Assembly (NCBI GenBank): GCA_017165825.1
Contig: CM029384.1
Location: 23,155,611 to 23,219,610, forward strand
Direction of reading: 5' to 3'
From: Hepsetus odoe
Lineage: Eukaryota > Chordata > Actinopteri > Characiformes > Hepsetidae
Length of the DNA stretch: 64,000 bases
A program made the translations under genes and the position numbers. Positions 1 through 13,076 of the stretch are shown in pieces; the first letter of the stretch is position 1; each line of letters opens with the position of its first letter. The notes beneath the pieces were generated by a model. It had not been told where the DNA came from. It worked only from the letters and a program-made list of their open reading frames with translations, and ran no database searches.

Positions 1-2973
1 AACGACTTCTCATTTAGGATTTGCGTAATGTAAACGTTATGACATCACCAAGGAATGAGCAGTAATTGCGGCGTTAAAAGTGGGTGTGGTGCTGGAGGCA
101 GGAAATGACCGAGTGTCGTTGAACCGCGAGAGGTACAGATGTTCTCGCCCGCTGCTTAACGTGGTGAGGTTTAGATGGAGGACATCTCGTTTAAACGTTG
201 TTTTAAAGCCTTCATGCAGTGAGCCAGTTCTCAGACCTTGCCTTTTTGTTTCTGCAGCGCTCCTCGCTCATGCTCTTTGTTCTCTGGCTTTTTTCTGGCG
301 TGAGCCCAGCTTTGAACTCTGGGTTAAGCCTTACATCTTGGAGCAGGTTATTGCAATTCATTGGAAATCTTTTCTAGAGTTGAACCTAAAGTCCTTTTAA
401 CATGGTACAGATGTTCTTTATAACAACGGACAAACAGTGCTTTACTGGAATTCTCGCATCATGCAGTTCTTCATTTTTCGAACAGCGAATAGAGGGCAAA
501 TCATACTCAAACTTGTAAAACATCATCCACTTTTTAGCCTCCGTTTTCTGTACAATACTTGTGGTGTAAACTCGTTTTAAAGGAGTGTTCCATTACAGTT
601 TTGGGGGGAAAAACTAAACATTGTCTTAAAGATCATTTAAGACCGTTTCGGTTCCAGAGAAACTTGGTCGAGGTTGTGCAGAATGGAACCAGTTAACTGA
701 AGAGTTTAACGTCTCAAACTCCCTCATACTTTTTACATTAAATGGACAGTAGTGAGCCGTCTGACATTCTTAATTTTGTTGTTTTTGCTATAAGATTTTG
801 AACACATTTGTTCAAATCAACAATCCAAAACGGTTTTCTAAACTTCTTCCTGATTTACCGGAATATCACCACTACACACAACACCAATACAAACCCACAA
901 CATGCGAGGGTTTAGGAAAATCAAATGGCTTTCCATCAACGCCGCTGTGAATAAAGGAAAGTTATGTTTCTTTTAGTATTTCTATGGATTTCTGAGGTTG
1001 AGATGTAAACAGTCAGAGCACTTACACCATTTCTTTGTAAAAAAGGAGGGAATTTTTTTTTTTTTTCTTCTAACTCTGGATAGCATTCAGTGCCTCATAA
1101 TTCATTCAAATCATATTAAATCCTCTCTGCGAGTTGAGAGAGAGTTTCTTTTGTGTAAATACATCCTCCCGCATAGCAGGTGCCGACTAAAGCGGCTATT
1201 CATCAATGGAGCTCTTCTTTATCCTGGCGCTCGGCTTTTGTTTTTGAGAGGAACATGGGCAGAATTCAAAAGGCGTGTGTGTGTGTACGTAAAGTTTGCA
1301 CTCCAGTCGAGAATGACGCCAGTCTTTGTTTCCCGAGCTTCTCATCTCCCTCAGCAGCAGAACCATTTATAGGGTCAACAGAGGAAGCAGATCTTTCTGC
1401 TAGTTGACCTGAAAGAGAGACGTCACGGTGGTGCATTGTGTAGCGCCTTGCAGCGAGAAGGTCCAGGTTCGATTCCCAGGCAGGACGGTCCGGGTACTTT
1501 CATTGTGAAGTTTGCATGTCTTCTGGTTGTTCTGGATTCCTCCCACCATCCAAAGTCCTGTGGTTGGATTGGAGATGCTAAATTGTCCTGCGATGGATTA
1601 TGCTTACAGGGGGTTTTCCCCCACCTTTTCGTCCCAGCACTGCCTGAGCCCCTAATCGGGACGAGTGAGCGAGAAGTCTGTTGCTTCTCCTGTTTGGGCT
1701 TCTAAACAGCAGGTTAACAGAAATGTATTAATTTATTTAATTTCATATCTGAAATGTGCTTTTAATGTATGGTGTTGGATATAAACTCACTGAGAATCTA
1801 TTTTGATGCATAAATAAATCATGAACACAGTAGCTGGTCATATATGAACATATTCATCAGTTTGTCACGAAGGTTCATAAATCATAGCCGTTCGTCACGA
1901 ACAGTAACTAGCTGGCTTGTTTAAGGATGTTTAATGATGCCCATGTTTTTTTTCCTCACCAATGAGCAAAGGATTCCCTTTTAAGCTCCTCTAGTGATCA
2001 AGGATGATGTCTGATTTAATAAATACTTGCTTTTTGTGGTAAAACGATGTTTAGGCAGTTCTATTTCTAGTGAATATTAGCATCAGCAGACCGTTACCTT
2101 ATTGGTGCATCCCTGTCGACTTCACTAGGCAACGTTATTTCACAGTAAGGTTTATATAAAAGCCATGAACGTCTTTTGCTGTCAAAATTTGTAAACCTGC
2201 TGTGCTTTGAACTTAAATATGAATTTGGACATGAAAGTGATAACGTGGTAAAGCTGGGCTATTTTTGAGAATTCAACCTCATAAAATCAGCCTGTGGGTT
2301 TAAGGATGATGTTCTGCTGACAGAGTGTCAACATTAACAGGCATGTACATGTTTAGAGCATTTGCTTCAACTTAATTATCTGTCCATGTGTTTGCCAATA
2401 GCCAGGCAGAATGTTTCTTCATCATCTCGCACATTAGCCAGTCTTGTAATTCCCATCTCAGCATGTGAACATCCACTCACTGGAGTTTCCGTCTCTCTTG
2501 TAAGCTTTCATAAGAAAGCAGACGTGTTACAATAACCGCCTTTATTTTTTGTGTTCCTGCTTCCCCGGAGGTGGAACCAGTTACCAAAGACTACCAAAGA
2601 GTTACCTCGGAGCAGGGCGTCATTCTCTACCTTCAAGAAGCTCCCCTCCAAATACCTACATCTCACGCTTGCACCACTTCACCTGTTCAGCTCAGACACT
2701 CTTCTATTAAACTTCTATTAAGCAGCACGAATGTTGTTCCTCCCCTTTCAGATGCTTTTTGTTTTGCTGTAAGTTTGTTTGCCATTCAGATATTTGTGTT
2801 GCAAACTTTAACTAAACTTTTTTTTTTTTTCAAGCAATCTGAAGATCCAGTGAAAAGAAGGATTAGTAGGCTGTTGTTCATCTACGCTTGCAGCTACGAA
2901 ACATTTAGAAGTTAAACATGTGTGTATATAAAACTTTTCTTGAAGCTAAAAACCAGAGGAATCAAGATCAAGG

Positions 2974-3004
<31 letters not shown>

Positions 3005-4051
3005 CCTGCAATATTCCACCATCTAATCATTCTGCTCTTCCAGAGCGCAAAAAGTGCGTTGTTACAAATCTGCCAACCTTCACTGAAATAGGACCGAAAG
3101 AGATTTTCGTTAAATGGTAAAACTTGAAAGCGGAGACAAAGAACGTGTCTTTGTGGCTTTCCGCCGTTGCTTGTTTGGTGTAGAGGGTGTGATTATGAAT
3201 CTAGCCTGCTGATAAGTTATCTCGCGGTCTCGGAGAGTGCTGTGTAAAAGTAAACACAGCGGCGAACTTCGGGATCCTTCACGCTGCCTTTCCCGAGGAG
3301 CTCATCAATCACCATTTGCAGCGCAGAAAACGGGCGCTTTCTTCACCTTCCTCATCGTTTTAGCCTCGAGCCTCTGAGGCCCTGCACTAAAAAAAAATAC
3401 ATCGGCGTCTTGCTCGTTTGAGCTCAACCAACAAAGGTGTAAACTGAGAACTGAACATCACGGGAACTAAACAAACTGAGTTTTAATCTGCTCTAATACC
3501 CACCTGCCTTCCTTCAACACGCTCGTCTGTTGTCTCCTTAAGCTGACAAGTGTTGTCATGCGCCAGAGAAGCCTTTGCTTACTGCTGTTGTGAATAACGC
3601 ACTGTACGCTTAAGAAACTGAGTTTTCACAGGAGAGAAGTGCTTGGAGGAAACAGCCCTGCGCGTTGTTTTAGAGATGTGATTATCTTTGCAGCCTTGTG
3701 ACACTTTCTATTACGACTTGCGGTGAAGCACTGCGGCTGAGAATGCCTTTATAAGCACAAAGCTGAATCCTTTAAATTGGTTTTATTCTGATTGAATTGA
3801 GTCGAGCTGAACGATTCATCCGTACAAAATCAGAATCACAATCTGGAAGTAATTATATTCTAAATGATTCGCTATCGACGAACCTCAAGAATTTCTTACT
3901 TTGAAGCGAAATTTGGGACTCTGAAATTGAAGTAAAAATAGCAAAGCCATGTCCTTGTGAGAAATGCTTTCCTTTACACATTGCTCTCTTTTGTTAAACT
4001 CCCCTTTTTTTTTTTTTTTTTTTCTTTTTTTTTTCTTTTTTTTTTTAATAG
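1..4051 (+). other. pdlim7: pdlim7 intron 1 (3' part), no gene seen
   Basis: No exon is supported here. The stretch holds an old tRNA-type SINE at 1421-1620, a 24-base T run near 2980 and a long T-rich tract at 4002-4046 that acts as the polypyrimidine tract for exon 2. Short open frames in it have no recognisable domains. Confidence 0.6.
1421..1620 (+). repeat. tRNA-derived SINE remnant
   Basis: A degenerate A-box-like segment (ggtggtgcattgtgtagcg) is followed by a good B box (ggttcgattccc) and then the teleost SINE body, which contains gaagtttgcatgtcttctgg and cctcccaccatccaaagtcc. The tail from about 1600 on is too diverged to place. I saw no target-site duplication. Confidence 0.7.
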
Positions 4052-4203
4052 CTGACTCCTGGAGGAAAGGCGGCACAGGCCGGAGTGGGCGTCGGGGACT
4101 GGGTCGTGTCCATCGGAGAGAGCAACGCCGAGGAGATGACGCACGTGGAGGCGCAGAACAAGATCCGAGCAGCAACCGACTCGCTCGCTCTGTCACTCAG
4201 CAG
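4052..4203 (+). CDS. pdlim7: pdlim7 exon 2: second half of PDZ domain
   Basis: Acceptor aatag and donor aggtacac bound 152 bases that start in phase 0 and end two bases into an Arg codon. The peptide starts LTPGGKAAQAGVGVGDWVVSI and ends with EAQNKIRAATDSLALSLS. This is the beta-C to beta-F part of the PDZ fold, including the alpha-B helix around THVEAQNKIR that lines the ligand groove. The GDWVVSIGESNAEEMTH stretch matches the Enigma-family spacing without gaps. A long T/C-rich tract precedes the acceptor. Confidence 0.95.
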
Positions 4204-7200
4204 GTACACAAAATGGGTGTGAACACATGCTCTTCTCAGCTGGAGAAAGCTACACTCGCACCCCAGCGACTGAAATGACACTCTTAGACGATGATTGGTT
4301 GAGGCGGAGGGGTCTCTTAAAAACACCAGGTGAAAGTTTAGTCAAACAAACCTCTTGAGTCTGAACCAAAAGACTTTAATCAGATCCAACACGTTCTTTG
4401 TTAAATAAAATCTGCTCTCAGTTAAGGAATGTGTTTTCATCAAAGCTGCATCCCAAGACTCTGCTGGGGTGTAGCAGCTATTAAAGTCCTGCAGGAATGC
4501 AGGCGGGTGTGTGTGTGTGTGTGTGTAGCTTGGCATCATATTGAGTGGAAGAGTTTTACAAATGGCTCCGGAGTGTTTCACTAACTTCCCCTCATAGTAC
4601 ATGAACATACACGCTTTGTGCCGCCCGCAGATTCTGTAGTTGTGCAGAGCGTGGTCACAGGGATGATTCACCTTTTAAAATCTAAACCTTTAGGCCCTTT
4701 TGAAAGCTAATCATCTAAGAACGCTTCACTTTGCTTCATCGAGGTGCATGACGTTCATTTTTATTCCTGCTGCGCTTTCAGTAAGCGTCATATTAAAAAA
4801 AAAAAACAAAAAAAAAACCAGCAACCTGCGCAGCGCAATGCCAGCTGTTTCCAGATGACTCTCCAGAGAGGGATCCAGTAATGTGAATATTGAAGTTACA
4901 AATGACTCAGAGTTATCCGCCATTATTTATAAAGTAACACTGGAACAGTCTGCAGCCAGTGTTCAACCAAGCGTTTCTCCTTCCATGTCAGAATAAAATG
5001 TAAGATATGTAGACTCTCTCTCGTTTTTGCTGTTTTAAAAATGATCAGCAGTGATTTTTGTCTGCATATATTTGTATTATTTGGGTCATGTTTAGTCTGA
5101 CTTGAATCAATTATCTGCAGTAAAAAAAAGAAAACCATACGCACAGCTAGTGGAAGACCGCTCTAAATTTCGTTAAGTGGGGTTGGGATTGTAAAACATT
5201 AGTTTGCAGTGTTTTTTAGCCCCCTTTTTAAAAGGCAGTCATTTACTGTGTTTAATACCTCCTGTGATTAGACACAGACTTGGATTTGCCCGAAGGAGAA
5301 AAGTCAAGCTCAAGCTCACCAGGCCAGAACAGCCCTTCATCACAGTAAAATCAATAAGTGGCTCCGTGCCAGACCTGCGGTCTGATTTTAGTGGGTCTTA
5401 ATGATGGAAATGCAGTTTTTATGCCACTTACAACCCGGTGTATCTCAACCAGGCCAGGTGACCAGGAGGACCCAGCTTTTTAATGGTTGGGCATCCCTGC
5501 CATGGATGCCAAAGACTTTATAGAGCAGAGGTCTGAGTGGAGTGGACTGTTTGTGTTTCAGCATTTACTTCATCTTGCATTAGATTAAGTGTGGGGTGTT
5601 TTTTTTCTCCTCCAGGTTTTGTCAGGGTTGCCAGTTCTATATGCATGTTTTCCCACTTAAAGGAACCCCCATCAGCCTTTCAGCATGAGACAATAGAGAG
5701 GAGGGTGAGACGATGACCTTACAGTGCATGATCGTTCACTGAGGATGGGTTGCTGCTGAGGGACGTTTGTGGTTTTTAGATGAGTAATGGGAGCGAACGG
5801 ACCCTGCCAAGGAATGATGGATGCACCGCCTTTTCTCCGCGCTCTTCATCCTTGAGCACTCTGTCATTAGACTGCCGCTGTTGTATCAACACAAGGATGA
5901 TGAAAGACCTTGGTAATGGGCCAGGCCACTGGTGGGGGCTGCGGCCATCTCCTTTTTAGGCCAAAGAGGAAAGTTTTTCGTCTCTCAAATTAGTGGGTGA
6001 AACCCCATGTAGCAGTTAGCGACGGCTAGCGCCAAAGACGTCGGTTCAGTTGTGAGGGAGGTGGAGATGAAGCCATGTGCGGAATGACCCGGCACTTGAG
6101 TGCTGGGGCAACTCGGTGAACCCTGAGGAAATCCTTCGTCCGCAATGTTGGGACATTTCTGGCATCTTATCCAGAGTGACTTCCAGTTCCTGATTACAGG
6201 GGCCATCTCCCTTGAGTCACTTGAGGTTCAGGGTTTTGCTCAAGAAACCAGTGGTGGGGCTACAGGTGGGATTCGAACCTGCAACCTCTTGGCCCATAGG
6301 GAAGCATTCTACCACTAGACCACCATCGCCCGTCTTTTGGGACGCCACAAAGATGTCGGCGTCTCTTTTCTCTCCATGCAGTGAAAGAGATGGAGGAGTG
6401 AGCGAAGGAGATGGTAAAGCAAAGATCAGACAGAGAAAAAGACCAAAAGTGGAGGAGTGAGTGTTGTAGAAAGGGAAGCTTTACCAACGCTGATGAGGAA
6501 TAGTTTGGTTTATCTAAAGTTGCTTTGAAAAAGCAATTGCATGGAGGCTGCAGGTTAAATGTCCATCTTTGGTGTTACTCAACTTTCTGTTGTCTTGTCC
6601 TGTCTGTTTCCTGCAGCCATGGTCAGCTCAGAGATTTTGCCAGCATGTGTTGCTGTAGTGAGTTCCAGGCCACAAAGACACTGCCGCAGCCATGTCACAG
6701 GAAGTAATGCACAGTCACAGGAAATGCAGACTCATGGGGGTGGAATGTACGTTCCAGTGCTCCTTTTTGCTCTTTTATGGGAAAATAAATGTGAGGAAGA
6801 GTTTTGAAGGAACTCCTGCATGTTTGGTAAATTTTTTTTTTTTCAGGGATTCTCATTTTCGACTCATTGAATTTTTGCTTTGTTGTGTTCATCTGAAGTA
6901 ATTCGGATACACTGACCCCTTCTGTAGAGGAAAATGGTAACTATTGTTACGGCATAAAATTAAACCTCTTTACTTTTAAAATGCTCCCACTTTGGTCAGA
7001 TGAACTAGGAAGCGTGGAGAGCGTCTATTTTCCATCTACACGTGGATAACACCTCTGCGCTTTAAACTAGTCAGAATTCAGCTTTTTCAGAGAAGAAGGG
7101 CTAATGAATCCATTTTTCCCTCCCAATTTCCTCCTCAGTTTTGTATCCACATGCATCATTTAATGCATATAGTTTACATTTATGCTCCAGAACAGTTGAC

Positions 7201-8406
7201 CGCTGCCTCAGCTGTCAAACAGGAGTGAGAAAATAATTTCTGTTCAATTCTTCTGTAAAATCCATTTACAGAATTTACCATTCCCAGGGTGCACTGCAGC
7301 TGGACAAACCAATCGAGCATTTAATAAATGGGACGTGTGAAGGGGGGGGGGGGCAAAGAACTCCGCTCTGGAGGTTGCAACAAAAACCCCTCCAAAAAGG
7401 AGGATAAACCTGCCAAAACCGAACAGATATTACCGGCCTCCATAACTTATTTGTCAGCGTCTGGGGTGCTTAGCCTAAATTTTTCAACAGACTTTATGGT
7501 CTTCCCTACTTCTTGGGTCTAGTGATCCACGATCCCAGAATCATTAAGCCGGGTCACCGTAAACGCTTGCTCCAAGTTTTCCAGCTGCAGAGCAGTTTGA
7601 GAGTAATGCATCAGTTGCTCTAAACTGTCTTTGCCATTAAGAAGCGTACGTGTTGTTTTGGGAGGAACGCTTCATTAAAGCCAAAGTCACAGCTGCGAGA
7701 ACAGCACACATGTTCGTTGGGAGTTTGTAAATATCTATTCTGCATACTTTTCTCTTGTGGTGGTAGAGGATGCCCTCGTTTGGTGGTTCAGAGTTTTTTT
7801 ATAAATAAAATTGGACAAAAAAAAAGTACAGTATTGCATGGTATGGGCGATTAAACTAGGAGGAACACTACAATTGGTAGAACTTTCTACTAACTTGGAA
7901 CTGGGTGGTCTAAAACGATGTCATGATCCTAAAGATTAAGCTTTAAACTACGTTCAGTCATGAAAAATGGTTCTAACCTGCCCAAAAGCATGTGTGACAC
8001 TGAGATCATGGGATCATTTTTAATATTTTCTAGGAATAGATGGTTCTGGGAAGATGCATCAATCCAAAAAATATGCTGCGGAAGCTTCTCGTCAAACATT
8101 GCCACCTTGGACTTCAGTAAGCAGCTGTGATGGCTTTTGCTTAGTTATCATTTCATTTTTCAACAAAACCAGCTCTTCGCCTCTCTTTAATCTGCTCAAG
8201 GGCTGACTAATCTAGACGAAGCATTGAATTATGTCACCCGACGGGACAAAATGAGTCGATCCAGTCGATCAAGTCCCACCCCTTTGCGAAGGAATAGCGC
8301 AGACGCTCGGCCATCGCTGACTAATTTTGTAGGAGTGCTTTTATCTCGGCATGTGTGTAATCAGTGTAATGTTGTAACTCTTTCCTTTTTCTCTCTTCTT
8401 CAACAG
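4204..8406 (+). other. pdlim7: pdlim7 intron 2; one SINE, no gene seen
   Basis: This 4.2-kb intron contains a TG microsatellite at 4506-4526 and a minus-strand SINE at about 6190-6332. A G12 run lies near 7347. No further exon with correct phase (2 in, 2 out) was recognised. Confidence 0.5.
6190..6332 (-). repeat. tRNA-derived SINE, tRNA-like head on minus strand
   Basis: Read on the minus strand from 6332, it has an A box (tggtctagtggta, 6310-6322) and a canonical B box (ggttcgaatccc, 6268-6279), followed by a body ending in ctcaagtgactcaag. The acceptor and T stems do not pair fully, so it is a SINE head rather than a working tRNA gene. Confidence 0.75.
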
Positions 8407-8437
8407 AGCTTTCCAGCCTGAGAGTGGAGAACAGAAG
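8407..8437 (+). CDS. pdlim7: pdlim7 exon 3: post-PDZ linker
   Basis: A 31-base exon between acceptor caacag and donor aaggtaaag. Its first base completes the Arg codon from exon 2, giving (R)AFQPESGEQK and ending in phase 0. It sits where the human protein has the short linker after SLGLSR. Because it ends in phase 0 it can splice to exon 4 or to the microexon at 12480. Its small size lowers certainty, but both splice sites and the phase fit. Confidence 0.8.
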
Positions 8438-8728
8438 GTAAAGAGATGCCACCTGGTTCACTTTCAGAGCTCCTGCAGTGTTTCACAGTCCGTTAACAAT
8501 GACCAAAAGAAGAGCTCTTAACTGATTGAAACATTTTAAATCTCTCTCTCAAGTTCAGCTTGTACTTGGCCTGAAATCGCTCTCACGAGCGATGTGTCGA
8601 GTCTCATTTGACATTCTGTAATTTTAGAGACCTCATGCCGGTTTGGCTCTGTTTTGCTGTGCTGCGCTGTAGGAGCAGTGCTGTTTGATCACTGAGTGAT
8701 TGCTCTTTTGCTTACGATGAGCTGAGGG

Positions 8729-8730
<2 letters not shown>

Positions 8731-8760
<30 letters not shown>
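8731..8760. repeat. poly(T) run, 30 bases
   Basis: Uninterrupted T run inside pdlim7 intron 3. A poly(A) run of similar length lies at 9181-9208. Confidence 0.95.
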
Positions 8761-9174
8761 GAAGCTGCTTTTTGGCAGTTTTGATGTTTGTGCAATAAAA
8801 CAGAATGTACAACCCCAGACACCGTTTGCAGGACTGCTCTTGCAGTGTCTTGACTCTAAAGCATCCATTCAGGAAAGCATGGAAGGACGACTGCGTAGTG
8901 CTGGGTGGGGTTGTTCAAATCCATTCGGACATTCACGTTTCACAGCCTCAGATGTCGATGTTAAGACTCTGGTGGGAATTAAAAACCCAGGTTTTTGTCA
9001 TTTTCCCACCAAACACCATGGATTTGAGGGCTTATTTTTATAAAAAAAAAAAAGCTCCTTTTATTTGTTCTAATCTTTAATCCCCTAGAACAGACTGTTA
9101 CCTAAAAATGTCTTTAGAAACGGACTGATTATTTAACAGCTCTTTTAGAAGAGAATGTCTTTTTCCCTGTAGTG

Positions 9175-9180
<6 letters not shown>

Positions 9181-9208
<28 letters not shown>
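9181..9208. repeat. poly(A) run, about 28 bases
   Basis: Uninterrupted A run in pdlim7 intron 3, complementary to the T run at 8731-8760. No retroposed sequence was recognised just upstream of it. Confidence 0.95.
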
Positions 9209-9209
<1 letters not shown>

Positions 9210-10156
9210 TGGCACATCAAAAATTCATAAAGGCGCTCGATCAAAATCCAATTATCATTCTAAATGCTTCTTGATGCATCACTAATTTTTACTTGCTGCA
9301 CCTTTTTATATTCTACTTGTTGCTCATAAATGCTTTTTTAAATTTTAATGTAGCATGTACTTTATGCACTCAGATCATATCTTTACATATTTAACCATTT
9401 CCTTACAGTTCTGTTTAATTGCTTTTGCTTTTTTAGCACTCATACTATTTTAAATAAGTTATTGTACTTTGTTTTTGCCTCACAGACTACCATGTATTAT
9501 TCGTTTCACTCTTACATTGAACCCGTGCCCCTAAAATGACTTTACAGACGTGATGGGGCTTTTATGCTTCCCTTTAGTTCCGTGAAAAATTCACAGCAGT
9601 TTTTAAAATTTTATTTATTTATTTATATTAGGTGAACATTAATCTGAAAGGTTTAAGAAGGGAGCATTTCCTTTTTATGTATACTAATGACTGTTGGTTC
9701 TCTCTGATGAAACGGCACCTCCTTGTGGCTGAACACCAGCGCTCAGGCCTGAAGGGCTGCATTCTTCTTCTGATCCAGTCCACGTTATTTAAGGGATGGC
9801 TCGATTCTGGAGGCCATTCAAGTGCCGAGGCAGCAGAAAGCAGAGAGGATGCTTGGGCTGACGCCCAAGAGAAATATTCCTCAAACAAAAGACTGTGTTC
9901 ACACTTCCCCCAAGCCTCTCTCCTCTCACTCCTCTGCTGAATAGGTGATGGCAGGTCTGCCAGTTCACACAACCACTAGTGGTGTTTTGTTATCACACAG
10001 GAAGACTAAAGCGAACAGCTTTTCTGCTTTTTACGTCCTTTACTATTCCCGGTCCGAATTTGGGGTTGTCCTTTCTGTTTGGATCGATGTTTGTGCACTT
10101 GCTTGATTTGATCTGCATGTGTGTGCACTTGTGTGTGTGCTTCCTGTCTGTCTCAG

Positions 10157-10365
10157 GGTTCGCTTGCTCCTGCACCCAGCCAGCCTAAGTACTCCTTCAC
10201 GTCCAGCACGAACATAAACAAGATGGCACGGCCGTTCGCCGCAGCTGCTCGTAACTCCAGCACGGGGCCCGTCATCAAACCGGTGGCCTACACACCCAAG
10301 TCTAACCTCACTGCGTCTAATCCCAGCACACCAGCGACGAGCAGCACGCCACTGTCTCACAACGG
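10157..10365 (+). CDS. pdlim7: pdlim7 exon 4: Ser/Pro/Ala-rich linker
   Basis: Acceptor tctcag and donor acgggtaggt bound 209 bases, phase 0 in and phase 2 out. The peptide starts GSLAPAPSQPKYSFTSSTNI, then KMARPFAAAAR, and ends STPLSHN(G). The YSFTSSTNINKMARPF segment parallels the human YTFAPSVSLNKTARPF segment, which fixes the frame. The rest is low-complexity Ser/Thr/Pro sequence expected to be disordered. It cannot be spliced in frame to the microexon at 12480. Confidence 0.92.
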
Positions 10366-11619
10366 GTAGGTGACGGCCGCTCAGATAACCCAGACGGTAA
10401 CAAAAACGCCGAACAGAAATGAATTATGGTATTCTGATCGTTTTTGAAATGAAACAAATGTCCGCGCAGCAGCAAGAAGTGACGGGACAATGTGATCCTC
10501 GGATTAGTAAAATGACAACACAAAAGCCGGCCACCAGAAATCTGGTTTGATTCACAAATCTCTACCTTTTTCTTGCTTCATTCCATCTTCTTTTGTTTTC
10601 TCATTTTCCTACTCTTGCTCACACTTCTATTTTTCTCACACTTGCTTTTTTTTTTTCTCTCTCTCTCTGCGCCGTGTAAGTGGATGTTGTTGAATGTCTT
10701 TAGCACTTCTGTGATAAACAGACGGGCATTAAGCAGCTGGCTCTGTTTTTCCTCCTTGGCTGAGGGGGTCCCATCACTGCCCAGGTGTCCAGGTTTTCCC
10801 ACCAGCGCGTTTGGAGCAGCGCAGTGTCAGACAAGTTCCCAATCTGTTTTCCACTCCTCCTCTTTATTGTTCCTCTGTGGGAACGGTCGCTCGTCCCCGT
10901 TCCGTCTCTGCCAAAGACGCTCCAAGAGAGAGGCTGCGTTTTAACGAGGCCTTTTTATTGGAACACTCAAAACAACAGATGTTGCTGGTCAAGAGAGCCA
11001 GAACAGGAGGCCTTGAATATCTCAGATTTGCGAGCGATTAGGGGAGAAGAGTCCAGGGTGTGCATATAATATGTATGAATATTGTTTGCTTTTTTTGGTT
11101 TGGTTTTTTTGCATAATTTGAAAATGCCAGCTGCCATTTACACCGTGGTAAAACTTCACAGTACACAGACCCCGAAAAATGGACTGAAATAAATTGAAGG
11201 ATAAAGTTACATTAAAAAAAAATTTTTTTAAATGCTACTTAGAGGTAGAATGTTCTTTTGACAGCAGCAGATGTTACACATGTGGGTATTAGCAGTAGTA
11301 TCAACATTTGAAACAAATTTCTAATACATTGGAGACATATGGCATTTCTCACACACACACGCGCATTTATACAATGTCAAGGGGTGTGTGTGTCTTTAGT
11401 TATCTGTTGCTGTTTATAGAGTTGGGACCCTCCCCTAAAATCCGCTGAGCCCTCAGAGCGCTTCTGCTGCCAGGGTGCTGAATTACTGAGTGGCTTTACT
11501 TGGAAACATCCTCAACTTGCTGCGTTCTCCTCTTTTCCCAAAGAGACTGCACAAATACTTCTTACTTTCAAGCATGTTTTTATAAACAGTGTTTATGCAT
11601 TTCTTTAGTCAGATGTAAA

Positions 11620-11653
<34 letters not shown>

Positions 11654-12479
11654 ACCTCAATGGCAGGTATTCCAAGAGCTTCAGGAACAGCCAGAAGCAG
11701 CAAAGCATTTATTCACAACTCCAAACATGCTGCCAAAAGGCCTTTGGAACTACAAGAATAGATGCTTTGGGGGAGAAATTGCTTTATTGCAGGCTTGCTC
11801 TTTAAAGGAATAATCCATTTCAGCCAAACATCAACATGCTCTGTCCAGCTGAAGGCCAGTTATCAAGGACGTTGATGTCATACAGCGGGGAAAATAACAT
11901 CGACGTAAATACATTTCAGAAGGAAATACCGAAATTAACTTACACAAGACGTCGCTAATCCACACGTCCGAAGAAATCAAAACAAAGTCCATAAATGATG
12001 TGTAGTAAAGTGGAACAAGGCAGGGAATAAGTATTGAACATGCTTACTGAAACGTATTTAATACTCAGTAGAAAAGGCCTTTGTTGGTAATGAAAGCTTC
12101 AAGACGGCGCGTTGCTCAGGTGTGAATTTGAAAGAAACATGTTTATGCATTTTGTGGCCTTAAAATGTCCTTTTTTTACAATACAGACGCATCAGATCAG
12201 GTTGAAAAGTGATACAATGAACAGTTAGGAAATTAATCAGAGATCATAATTTAATAATAATAGGATCATCCGATTCACCTCCATTCAATAAACACTGCGA
12301 GACCTGAGGGGATCCTTCTGGCGCAGTAACTTATGACTGGTGTGCTTCTGAAGAAATCTAGTCACTCCTCCCTCACTCCCAGCATGATGTTTTCTTCTTG
12401 CATCTTGCTTTTTGTGCTTGTCTTTATGCATCATATTTCTAAACCAATTCATGTTTGTTTTTCTCTTTCTCTGATCCAG
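10366..12479 (+). other. pdlim7: pdlim7 intron after exon 4; Tc1 remnant and simple repeats
   Basis: It holds a TG microsatellite at 11621-11643 and a short Tc1-like remnant at about 12005-12140. No exon of its own was recognised. Confidence 0.5.
12005..12140 (-). mobile_element. Tc1/mariner-like remnant
   Basis: The segment aataagtattgaacatgc with following text up to gcgttgctcaggtgtgaattt resembles the end and 5' leader of a common fish Tc1-type element, read on the minus strand. No transposase frame remains. The call is from remembered consensus text, so the family is not certain. Confidence 0.5.
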
Positions 12480-12499
12480 CAGCCGGAGATTATTGACAA
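12480..12499 (+). CDS. pdlim7: pdlim7 candidate microexon (alternative)
   Basis: Twenty bases lie between a good acceptor (ctctttctctgatccag) and donor (gacaagttagt). In phase 0 they read QPEIID plus two bases, which join in frame to the exon at 13038. They only fit a phase-0 predecessor such as exon 3. After exon 4 (phase 2) they would shift the frame and reach a stop at 13469-13471 inside exon 7. I do not know a matching segment in the human protein, so this is inferred from splice sites and phase alone. Confidence 0.4.
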
Positions 12500-13037
12500 G
12501 TTAGTACACCCTTATTCTTAAATGGACTTTTTTTTTTTTTTTTTTCCCTTTTACAATTTTGCATAAATTATGATGTGAAGTTTTATTTAAAATGAGCTGA
12601 TCTAACTAGACAGACATGAAATGCCTTTTAAAAGCTTCCTCATTAAATTGAATATCATTTTGGCCTTTAATCTGGATCTGTCTGCGAGGCGTCGGAAGGC
12701 AGAATAGTCCCTAAAGAATAGTTTTCCTGCATTATCTTCAAACCTTGGAAACGATTTCTGAACTTTTCCTCGAATGCCTGCATCTTTCGGTCGTGTTCTT
12801 TTAAAGATCATTACATACACGAAGTATATACCTGAACGAAAATGCTACTTGTGTCTGTGTCCGTTTAGGACCAGCAGTAGATCCTGACAGGTCAGTTGAG
12901 GTCATAGTTCCATCAGTGGGACGTCAGTTTTGAGCACCTTTACATTAGTTCATGCTGTAGTCTCCCAGCTTTTCCCCTGTCCCATGTCTTCTTTCACTTC
13001 CGTCCTTTACTTTGTGTCTCTTTTTCCTCCTTTCCAG

Positions 13038-13076
13038 TAGAGGCGAGGGCTTCTATGAAGATCTGTACCCTGAGAA
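13038..13076 (+). CDS. pdlim7: pdlim7 exon 6: symmetric cassette exon
   Basis: A 39-base exon, phase 2 in and phase 2 out, reading RGEGFYEDLYPE(K). The acceptor is a tandem NAG site (cag|tag|agg), so use of the second AG would give 36 bases and remove one codon while keeping the frame. The donor is a consensus gtaagt. Because both ends are phase 2 it can be included or skipped without harm. The sequence is rich in acidic and aromatic residues. Confidence 0.8.

Noticed and set aside
80..400. GVVLEAGN stretch reminiscent of the start of a PDZ domain (KVVLEGP)
   Set aside because: The remaining residues do not continue the Enigma N-terminus and no donor fits; pdlim7 exon 1 is taken to be off-window.
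6240..6332. tRNA-like A and B boxes, possible tRNA gene on the minus strand
   Set aside because: Acceptor, anticodon and T stems do not pair properly and a SINE body follows, so it is a SINE head.
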